A stretch of 18,330 nt of DNA from Methanolobus sp. UBA474. GTDB lineage: Archaea; Halobacteriota; Methanosarcinia; Methanosarcinales; Methanosarcinaceae. The DNA lies in contig DANZ01000121.1 of the NCBI GenBank assembly GCA_002501695.1, positions 1-18,330 of the forward strand, given 5' to 3'. The position numbers and the translations under genes were made by a program. Shown piece after piece: positions 7,464-13,554 of the stretch (the stretch's first letter is position 1; each line of letters starts with the position of its first letter). Under the pieces are notes generated by a model. That model worked only from the letters and a program-made list of their open reading frames with translations, was not told where the DNA came from and made no database searches.

Positions 7464-8837
7464 TCAGGCTCTCCCATACTCGTCGTCAAATCTTACAATA
7501 TCATCCTCTTCCACATACTCGCCCAATTGCACCTCAATTATCTCCAGAGCCAGTTTCCCGGGGTTTGACAGCCTGTGCTTTGAGCCGGCCTTGATGAACG
7601 TGCTCTCTCCTTGCCTGAGGAAGAAGTGCTGTCCGTCATTCTCCACGCATGCCATTCCCCTGACTACCACCCAGTGCTCGCTCCTGTAGTGATGGAGCTG
7701 CAGGCTTAGTTTCTTTCCAGGTAGGACCGATATGTTCTTTATCTTGTGGCCTGCTGAATTCTCAAGCAGCGTATAGGAACCCCAGGGACGATAGACTGTT
7801 TCGTGGATGTTTATACGTTCATCGTTCCTTTCCCGGAGAAGGCTGACCACTTCCTTGACCTTCTCGCTGCTCTTCCGGGGGCATATCATAAGGGCATCTG
7901 AGGTGTCGACAACTATCATGTCATTTATGTCTATCAGTGAGACAAGCTTGTTAGTACTGGAATGTACGAAATTGTTGCTGGAGTCGACAAATATGTTCTC
8001 ACAGGAAGGTGAACAGTTATTGGTCTTGTCCTTCTCTGATTCCACGTAGAAGGCTTCGAAATTCCCGAGATCGCTCCATTTGCACCCAAGCCTGACAACG
8101 CTTACCCTGGAGGACTTTTCCATAATGCCGTAATCAATGGATATATTCGGCATCTTGCTATATATCTCATTGACATCCCCTGAGTCATCAAAAGCATCCC
8201 ACACGTCAGGGGCCAGTTCCCGGACCTCTTTCAGGAATACCTCGGTATCAAGAAGGAACATCCCGCTGTTCCAGAGACAGCCTTCGGCAATGTACCTTTC
8301 TGCATCTTCCTGGCAGGGCTTCTCCCTGAACTCCAGGACCCTGTTACCGATGTCAAGCTCCTCTCCCGGCTTAATGTACCCATATCCCGTATGGGGGAAA
8401 GAGGGAACTATCCCGAAGGTCACAAGGTATTCGGATGCCAGTTTTTCTGCACCTGAAATGGTTTCCATTGCAATGGGATCAAGCACATGGTCCGAAGAGA
8501 ACACGCCGACAACCGATCTTCCATGCGCCTTATCTATTTCTTTCATCCCGTAACATATGGCAGGGAGCGTATTCCTTCCTTCCGGCTCAAGAAGAAGGTT
8601 CTCAGGCGGCATGTCATAGCCAAGCTCTTCAACCTGCCCGATGGCAAAATACTTGTGCACTTCATTTGTCACGACATATATCTCGGATATGTCCGAGACC
8701 TGCAGGCATCTTTCCATAGTGTCCTGGAATAGGGACCTGTCCTTTATTTTAAGGAACTGTTTTGGATAAAGCTCCCGGCTCAGAGGCCACAGGCGCGTTC
8801 CTGATCCGCCTGCAAGAATTATCGATTTTATGCACAT
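7464..8837 (-). CDS. manC: Mannose-1-phosphate guanylyltransferase / mannose-6-phosphate isomerase, type II
   Basis: This 457-residue bifunctional enzyme makes mannose 1-phosphate into GDP-mannose and interconverts fructose 6-phosphate and mannose 6-phosphate. The N-terminal nucleotidyltransferase shows GGSGTRLWPLSRELYPKQFL at 10-29, FSSDHVLD with the metal aspartate, and FREKP. The C-terminal cupin carries RPWGSY, LHHYRSEHW with metal-binding histidines, and the terminal GEYVEEDDIVRFDDEYGR block that ends most type II proteins. GDP-mannose is the direct substrate of the gmd gene in the same cluster. The annotated ATG at 8835-8837 lies only 1 nt after a strong GGAGG, much too close for normal initiation. 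Conserved homologues usually begin MKSIILAGG, where this gene has ATA-AAA-TCG, so the true start may be that ATA (see findings). No other in-frame ATG, GTG or TTG lies between the upstream TAG and the conserved core. Confidence 0.95.
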   Translation of the reverse strand: MCIKSIILAGGSGTRLWPLSRELYPKQFLKIKDRSLFQDTMERCLQVSDISEIYVVTNEVHKYFAIGQVEELGYDMPPENLLLEPEGRNTLPAICYGMKEIDKAHGRSVVGVFSSDHVLDPIAMETISGAEKLASEYLVTFGIVPSFPHTGYGYIKPGEELDIGNRVLEFREKPCQEDAERYIAEGCLWNSGMFLLDTEVFLKEVRELAPDVWDAFDDSGDVNEIYSKMPNISIDYGIMEKSSRVSVVRLGCKWSDLGNFEAFYVESEKDKTNNCSPSCENIFVDSSNNFVHSSTNKLVSLIDINDMIVVDTSDALMICPRKSSEKVKEVVSLLRERNDERINIHETVYRPWGSYTLLENSAGHKIKNISVLPGKKLSLQLHHYRSEHWVVVRGMACVENDGQHFFLRQGESTFIKAGSKHRLSNPGKLALEIIEVQLGEYVEEDDIVRFDDEYGRA

Positions 8838-8871
8838 TCCTCCCTTTAACTAAGTGGAAATTGTTTGCTTG

Positions 8872-8897
8872 CTATAAATAATCATACGAATATATAA
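8872..8897 (-). promoter_or_regulatory. Probable manC promoter (TATA region)
   Basis: Read on the minus strand this contains TTATATATTC (8888-8897) and TTATTTATAGC (about 8873-8883). The second is about 40 bp upstream of the coding start, a suitable distance for an archaeal TATA box giving a leader of about 15 nt that still contains the GGGAGG ribosome-binding site. Which of the two is used cannot be decided by eye. Confidence 0.45.
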
Positions 8898-9033
8898 CTA
8901 AATAGCACAGGGCAAGCACGCCATTCTCTTTATATCCATGATGCAGAACTGATCTGGCGGTTTTTGGCCTTTTTGAAAAACAACTGTTATTTTGCAATGA
9001 ACGGATAAGTTCCAATCCATTTCCTACTGATCC

Positions 9034-9050
9034 TACTTAAATCTTAAGTA
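9034..9050. repeat. Perfect palindrome TACTTAA-atc-TTAAGTA
   Basis: The seven-base arms at 9034-9040 and 9044-9050 are exact reverse complements around a 3-base spacer. It sits 64 bp before the nfnA start codon, about where a TATA/BRE region or an operator would lie, so a dimeric regulator could bind here. The A+T-rich arms make chance occurrence possible. Confidence 0.5.
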
Positions 9051-9105
9051 CTATTACTTTAATCATATGCACAGTTTTTATCAACCTTTATCAATCCATA
9101 CTAGT

Positions 9106-9111
9106 GTGATC
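9106..9111 (+). promoter_or_regulatory. Ribosome-binding site of nfnA
   Basis: GTGATC matches the complement of the archaeal 16S rRNA tail (GGAGGTGATC) and ends 2 nt before the ATG at 9114. It fixes that ATG as the start codon and is typical of methanogen genes. Confidence 0.65.
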
Positions 9112-9113
9112 AC

Positions 9114-9956
9114 ATGCCATATACAATTCTCGAAAAGAAGCAGATAGCACCTCAGGTGCATCTGATGAAGGTGCTGGCTCCAGATGTAGCTAAGGCTTCA
9201 AAAGCAGGCCAGTTCATTATTTTACGTATCGATGAGACCAGTGAGCGTATCCCGCTCACCATCGCTGATTTCGATGCCAATGAGGGATCTGTCACTATTA
9301 TTTTCCAGGAAATGGGTAAGACCACAAAGCAGCTTGCAGGAATGACCGATGAGGATGTGCTGCAGGATTTCGTCGGCCCGCTCGGAAAACCCGCAGATGT
9401 GCGCAAACTCGGTACTGTGATCCTTGTAGGAGGAGGCGTTGGCATTGCTCCCGTATATCCGCAGGTCAAGGCATATCGTGATGCAGGAAATAAGGTCATA
9501 TCCATTATAGGGGCAAGAAATAAGGATCTCCTCATACTGGAAGACGAGATGCGGGCTGCAAGTGATGAACTGTATGTGGCGACAGACGATGGATCGAAGG
9601 GGCATCATGGCTTCGTGACCGAGGTCGCAAAGAATATCCTTGACAGCGGCAAGAAGATCGCAAGGATAGTTGTTATCGGTCCTCCGATCCTGATGAAGGT
9701 GGCTGCAGGCATGACAGCTCCCTATGGCGTGGAAACGATCGTCAGCCTGAATCCGATCATGATAGACGGTACCGGCATGTGCGGGGGTTGCAGGGTTTCC
9801 GTCGGTGGAGAGACCAGGTTCGCGTGCGTGGACGGGCCCGAGTTCGATGCGCATAAGGTCGATTTCAACCTGCTCATGAGCCGTCTTGGCATTTACAGGA
9901 GCGAAGAGGCACAATGTCAGGAGAATCACAACTGCACCTGCAGAGGCGGTAACTGA
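9114..9956 (+). CDS. nfnA: NfnA/SudB-type FAD and [2Fe-2S] oxidoreductase subunit
   Basis: The 280-residue protein belongs to the ferredoxin reductase-like family of dihydroorotate dehydrogenase electron-transfer subunits (PyrK) and the small subunit of NfnAB/SudAB. RIPLTI at 45-50 is the FAD-binding R-x-P-L-T block, GGGVGIAPV at 106-114 the NAD(P)-binding loop, and DGTGMCGGC with C223, C226 and C238 the [2Fe-2S] site. The first ligand position is Asp218 rather than Cys, as reported for Nfn and Sud enzymes and unlike PyrK. The next gene overlaps (TGATG at 9954-9958) and encodes the matching large subunit, so the pair forms one complex exchanging electrons between ferredoxin, NADH and NADPH. 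The tail after about residue 266 carries C268, H272, C274 and C276, which I do not recognise from the family. No pyrD neighbour supports a pyrimidine role. Confidence 0.85.
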   Translation: MPYTILEKKQIAPQVHLMKVLAPDVAKASKAGQFIILRIDETSERIPLTIADFDANEGSVTIIFQEMGKTTKQLAGMTDEDVLQDFVGPLGKPADVRKLGTVILVGGGVGIAPVYPQVKAYRDAGNKVISIIGARNKDLLILEDEMRAASDELYVATDDGSKGHHGFVTEVAKNILDSGKKIARIVVIGPPILMKVAAGMTAPYGVETIVSLNPIMIDGTGMCGGCRVSVGGETRFACVDGPEFDAHKVDFNLLMSRLGIYRSEEAQCQENHNCTCRGGN

Positions 9957-11329
9957 TGGCAGGAAGACAGGCAATGCCTCACCAGGACCCCATGGAAAGG
10001 GTCCGGAATTTTGATGAGGTGGCACTGGGGTATACCCGGGAGCAGGCGATCGCTGAGGCTGCACGCTGCCTTGAATGCAAGAATCCCAAATGCGTCCAGG
10101 GCTGCCCCGTGAATGTTGATATTCCGGGTTTTATCGCACAGATGAAGACTGGCAACTTCGATGGGGCGATCGCCACCATCAAGCTGACAAATTCCCTTCC
10201 TGCAGTATGTGGGCGTGTCTGCCCCCAGGAAGTGCAGTGCGAGGAGTTGTGCGTACTTGCAAAAAAGGGTGAGCAGGTGTCTATTGGCAGGCTTGAGCGC
10301 TTCTGTGCTGATCACGAAAGGAAAAAAGGCGTGGATGCTCCGGTAAAAGCGCAGCCTACCGGTAAACGCGTGGCTGTCATAGGAGCAGGCCCGGCAGGGC
10401 TCACTGCAGCAGCGGACCTTGCAAAAGCAGGGCATGCAGTTACGGTCTTTGAGTCTCTTCACGATACCGGCGGGGTGCTGACCTACGGGATACCCGAGTT
10501 CAGGCTTCCGAAATCCATCGTAAAGGACGAGGTCCGATTTATCGGGCAGCTTGGAGTTGATTTCAAAGTTGACTATGTTATCGGGAAGATAAAGACCCTT
10601 GACGAACTGCGGAATGATTTTGATGCGGTTTTCATTGGTACGGGCGCCGGCCTTCCGAATTTCATGGGTATCGAAGGTGAGAATCTCAATGGCGTTTACT
10701 CTGCTAACGAGTTTCTCACGAGGGTCAACCTGATGAAAGCCTACCTCTTCCCTGAACATGGTACTCCCATCAAGAGGGGCAAGCATGTTATTGTGGTAGG
10801 CGGCGGCAACGTTGCAATGGATGCTGCGCGAAGTGCCCTTCGTCTTGGAGCCGAGGAGGTAAGCATTGTCTATCGCCGCGGTGAGGATGAGCTTCCTGCC
10901 CGGAGGGAAGAGGTCGAGAACGCAAAGGAAGAAGGTATCGTCTTCAGGCTGCTCACCAACCCTGTCCGCATCCTTGCGGGCGAGAACATGACAGTGAAAG
11001 GTGTCGAGTGCATCAGGATGGAGCTCGGCGAGCCGGATAGGTCCGGGCGCAGAAGCCCTTCCCCTAAAGCAGGTTCGGAACATATCATCGATGCCGATAT
11101 TGTGATCATTGCCATCGGCACTTCACCGAATCCGATGATACTCTCAGGTTCAGGGGGACTGCAGGTTGGGCCACGCGGCACGATTGTCACAGACGGGTCC
11201 GCAAGGACATCTCTGGAAAATGTGTGTGCCGGCGGAGACGCAGTAACTGGCGCAGCTACCGTTATCAGTGCAATGGGAGCTGGCAAGCTCGCCGCCCGGA
11301 CCATCAACGACCATCTCCGGAATGACTGA
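9956..11329 (+). CDS. nfnB: NfnB/SudA-type (GltD-like) NADPH oxidoreductase with two [4Fe-4S] sites
   Basis: This 457-residue protein resembles the glutamate synthase small subunit and the large subunit of NfnAB/SudAB. The N-terminal iron-sulfur domain has C38-x2-C41-x4-C46-x3-C50-P and C85-x3-C89-x5-C95-x3-C99, enough for two [4Fe-4S] clusters. GAGPAG at 143-148 binds FAD, a second loop GGGNVAMDAA near 281-290 followed by VYRRGEDELPAR is the NADPH site, and CAGGDAVTGAATVISAMGAG near the C terminus is the second FAD contact. It is often annotated as glutamate synthase (gltA/gltD), but no glutamate synthase large subunit is present and the overlapping partner is NfnA-like, so electron transfer between ferredoxin and NAD(P)H is the better call. 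Whether it bifurcates electrons cannot be read from sequence. Its TGA is followed by a strong hairpin. Confidence 0.85.
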   Translation: MAGRQAMPHQDPMERVRNFDEVALGYTREQAIAEAARCLECKNPKCVQGCPVNVDIPGFIAQMKTGNFDGAIATIKLTNSLPAVCGRVCPQEVQCEELCVLAKKGEQVSIGRLERFCADHERKKGVDAPVKAQPTGKRVAVIGAGPAGLTAAADLAKAGHAVTVFESLHDTGGVLTYGIPEFRLPKSIVKDEVRFIGQLGVDFKVDYVIGKIKTLDELRNDFDAVFIGTGAGLPNFMGIEGENLNGVYSANEFLTRVNLMKAYLFPEHGTPIKRGKHVIVVGGGNVAMDAARSALRLGAEEVSIVYRRGEDELPARREEVENAKEEGIVFRLLTNPVRILAGENMTVKGVECIRMELGEPDRSGRRSPSPKAGSEHIIDADIVIIAIGTSPNPMILSGSGGLQVGPRGTIVTDGSARTSLENVCAGGDAVTGAATVISAMGAGKLAARTINDHLRND

Positions 11330-11334
11330 ACGGG

Positions 11335-11388
11335 CAGGGTTAGCCTTCCCTGTGGGTCCGGCTGTGACCCGGAAGAAGGTTAACTGCC
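11335..11388 (+). terminator. Strong hairpin after nfnB (terminator or 3' processing element)
   Basis: GTTAGCCTTC at 11339-11348 pairs with GAAGGTTAAC at 11375-11384 with one G-U pair, and GGGTC at 11354-11358 pairs with GACCC at 11366-11370 inside it. A further GCA/TGC match extends the base. No T tract follows directly, which differs from the T-rich archaeal terminator pattern, so a 3' stability or processing role is also possible. Confidence 0.5.
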
Positions 11389-11390
11389 AT

Positions 11391-11400
11391 CTTTTTATAA
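11391..11400 (+). promoter_or_regulatory. TATA box for the PAPS-reductase-like fusion gene
   Basis: CTTTTTATAA is centred about 38 bp before the ATG at 11434. Transcription would begin near 11422, leaving about 12 nt of leader without a clear ribosome-binding site. The gene therefore appears to have its own promoter, separate from nfnAB. Confidence 0.55.
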
Positions 11401-11433
11401 ACTGACATACCAGCTATCTCTATTCAGGCCATA

Positions 11434-13425
11434 ATGAACACAAATTCTTCAATACAAACCGTCCGGCGCAAGAACAATTCCTCCTCCGGGGGAGAACGTG
11501 CAGCGAAAGCAGAGAAGCACGGTCCCAGATATGCGACCCATGAAAAGGACTACATTTTCTGGTGTATGACATGCAATGTTCCGCTCATCGGGACCAAATG
11601 CTGTACTTGCGGCTGTGAAGGTCAGAGAATGGTCTTGTCCCAGCCTGCAGACGTGCGGTTCTGTTCCCCCTATGAGAGAGAGATCCTTCACGGACAGCTG
11701 CTGAGATCATTCGGATGCGATCCGCTGGGAGACCGCCTTATACTGCTCAATAAGATACCCGGGGATGACAAGACCGACGAGGTCATCGTTGACGGCCTGT
11801 ATTTTGGCATACTGAGATTTGACATGCAGTCAATGGACTACAGATTTGAGCCTATGGTCCAGGGTGCAAAGATCCTCATGGAGCACTCCGCCGGGAAACT
11901 CGTAAAGATAAAAAAAGGTAGCAGGCATCTTAATGGTAAGAAAGTGGATGCTTCTGGGGTCGAGAGCATGTCCCATGACGTCAGAAATGGCGACAGCGTG
12001 CTTATAATATCCGGCGCTCTCACAGGCTTTGGCGTTTCATACTGTAATTCGGAAGACCTTCCGGTTTGCCAGGGCTCTGCAGTCAGGGTGCGCAAAATAG
12101 ATTCCCAGTCAGTTTCTCTTAACCCGAAGGTTCCTTCCATTGGTGATGCTGTGGCCGCGAACATAGAACACCTGCGCAGCCTGGGGAAAGATGCCATCAA
12201 TACCATCAAGGGCATAGCAAACCAGAAGCAATACAGGGATCTTCCGGTACACGTTTCTTTCAGCGGCGGAAAAGACAGCCTCGCAGTCCTGGACCTGGCC
12301 CGCAGTGCGCTGAGGGATCGGGATGTAAAGGCGTTCTTCCTCAATACGGGCATCGAATTTCCGGAGACCGTAGATTTTGTGCATGAATATTGTGATGATA
12401 ACGGCATAGGGCTTATTGAAAAGAAGGCAGGGGACAGTTTCTGGGACAATGTTGAGGCATTTGGTCCCCCGGCTAAGGATTTCAGGTGGTGCTGCAAGAT
12501 ATGCAAGCTTGCCCCGGCAAATGCAGCTATTGAACAATGCCTGGAAAAAGCCCCGATGTGCCTGACCATTGACGGAAAGAGAAAGCATGAATCTTTTTCC
12601 AGGGCAAGGATCGCTGTCAGCGAAAAGAACCCCTTTGTTCCCGGACAGCTGAACATATTCCCGATAAAGGACTGGAGAGCTCTCGAAGTATGGCTGTACA
12701 TATACTGGAGGGGCCTGAGATACAATCCGCTCTATGACATGGGTTTTGAGAGGGTGGGATGTTATCTTTGTCCGGCGGCACTCTCTGCAGAATACCAGCG
12801 CTTCCGGGAACTGCACCCCGGATTGTATGGCAGGTGGGACAGTTTCCTCTCGGGATGGGCTAAAAGAGCAGGCCTTCCCGATGAGTTTATAACACATGGG
12901 CTTTGGCGCTGGAAAGAACTCCCTCCGAAGATGATCCAGCTATGTGAGGAGATGGGCATATCCCTGTCAGTTCAGGAGAGAACCTCTTCTTTCAGTATCG
13001 AGATGACCTCCGGGATATCCCCGTGCAGGGCCGGCGGCTATTCTGTCGAGGGGACCATACAGGGTCTTTCAATGAAGAAGGCCGCCAATATAATGAATAT
13101 CCTGGGTACAACGACCTTTTCAGAAGAACTGGGTCTTATGCTTGTGAAGATCTCTTCATCTACGGTAAAGGTGTTCTCTTCCGGAAGCGTGATTGTGAAC
13201 GCAGAGAACAGGGAAGAGGCCGACAGGCTGTTTTCAGCGGTTTCCAGGCAGCTCCTGAGAAATCACAGGTGTACCGGGTGTGGAATATGTCTCAAGGTCT
13301 GTCCCGTCGGAGCGATCAGTCTTGACGGTACAAACGGGGTGATAGTTGATGCGAAATGCATCGGCTGTGGCAAATGTACCGGTTCCTGCGTTATTATGAA
13401 ATATTCGGATAAGATCAAGGCTTAA
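11434..13425 (+). CDS. Multidomain PAPS/APS-reductase-like PP-loop protein with PUA-like, TBP-like and ferredoxin domains
   Basis: This 663-residue protein is a fusion. A cysteine-rich ribbon spans about 44-61 (C44-x2-C47, then C56, C57, C59, C61). Residues about 120-225 look like a PUA-type fold (EHSAGKLVKIKKGS, NGDSVLII). The adenine-nucleotide alpha-hydrolase core has the PP-loop SGGKDS at 277-282 and a C353-C354 ... C443-x2-C446 pattern, the same CC...CxxC spacing that binds [4Fe-4S] in APS reductases. I find no ECG(I/L)H catalytic motif after it. Residues about 517-608 include KVFSSGSVIVNAENREEADR, which resembles a TBP half-repeat. Residues 613-652 are a 2x[4Fe-4S] ferredoxin domain. 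Similar proteins in methanogens are annotated as PAPS reductases, but the accessory domains suggest RNA binding, so RNA sulfuration is a real alternative. It stands alone with its own promoter. Confidence 0.85.
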   Translation: MNTNSSIQTVRRKNNSSSGGERAAKAEKHGPRYATHEKDYIFWCMTCNVPLIGTKCCTCGCEGQRMVLSQPADVRFCSPYEREILHGQLLRSFGCDPLGDRLILLNKIPGDDKTDEVIVDGLYFGILRFDMQSMDYRFEPMVQGAKILMEHSAGKLVKIKKGSRHLNGKKVDASGVESMSHDVRNGDSVLIISGALTGFGVSYCNSEDLPVCQGSAVRVRKIDSQSVSLNPKVPSIGDAVAANIEHLRSLGKDAINTIKGIANQKQYRDLPVHVSFSGGKDSLAVLDLARSALRDRDVKAFFLNTGIEFPETVDFVHEYCDDNGIGLIEKKAGDSFWDNVEAFGPPAKDFRWCCKICKLAPANAAIEQCLEKAPMCLTIDGKRKHESFSRARIAVSEKNPFVPGQLNIFPIKDWRALEVWLYIYWRGLRYNPLYDMGFERVGCYLCPAALSAEYQRFRELHPGLYGRWDSFLSGWAKRAGLPDEFITHGLWRWKELPPKMIQLCEEMGISLSVQERTSSFSIEMTSGISPCRAGGYSVEGTIQGLSMKKAANIMNILGTTTFSEELGLMLVKISSSTVKVFSSGSVIVNAENREEADRLFSAVSRQLLRNHRCTGCGICLKVCPVGAISLDGTNGVIVDAKCIGCGKCTGSCVIMKYSDKIKA

Positions 13426-13554
13426 AGACAAGTATTGGCGATCCGGTGTAATGCAGGTTCTCTTATGCGAGTAACTTCCCTATAGTGAGTTATTAATACT
13501 CTGAGATATTATATAAGCTTCTAAATATTTCATTTTAATTCCCGGCAGATAACA
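13426..13554 (+). promoter_or_regulatory. Intergenic promoter region of the AI-2E-type gene
   Basis: The TATA element TATTATATAA lies at 13507-13516, about 43 bp before the ATG at 13555. That would start transcription near 13538 with a leader of about 17 nt and no strong ribosome-binding site. A weak imperfect inverted repeat (GAGTAACT at 13469-13476 against AGTTA at 13488-13492 and TACTC at 13497-13501) may be a terminator of the preceding gene or an operator. Nothing else is seen in the 129 bp. Confidence 0.5.

Larger units (their letters stand above)
8838..9113. other. Divergent intergenic region between manC and the Nfn-type operon
   Basis: These 276 bp contain no supported gene. They hold the manC promoter on the minus strand, the promoter of the Nfn-type operon on the plus strand, a 7-3-7 palindrome at 9034-9050, two TTTATCAA copies at 9077-9084 and 9087-9094, and a GTGATC ribosome-binding site. 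A T-rich patch with two T5 runs lies at 8961-8975. The only short ATG-led frames seen stop after a few codons. Confidence 0.6.

Noticed and set aside
8137..8732. Three overlapping plus-strand frames opposite manC
   Set aside because: manC on the other strand is certain and none of these frames has a recognisable motif.
8960..8982. T runs followed by GAAAAAC in the divergent region as a terminator
   Set aside because: Neither flanking gene reads into it; both are transcribed away from this point, so it is more likely just AT-rich upstream sequence.
9222..10064. Open frame of 280 codons on the minus strand, antisense to nfnA and the start of nfnB
   Set aside because: Shadow of well-supported genes with no recognisable domain or ribosome-binding site.
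9926..11083. Long open frame (385 codons) on the minus strand, antisense to nfnB
   Set aside because: It lies opposite the strongly recognisable nfnB gene, its translation resembles no known family, and its length is explained by the codon bias of the sense gene.
9956..11329. Glutamate synthase small subunit as the function
   Set aside because: No glutamate synthase large subunit is nearby, and the overlapping partner is an NfnA/SudB-like subunit with an Asp-Cys3 [2Fe-2S] site.
11838..12897. Two overlapping minus-strand frames opposite the fusion gene
   Set aside because: Both are antisense to conserved PP-loop sequence and give cysteine- and serine-rich low-information proteins.
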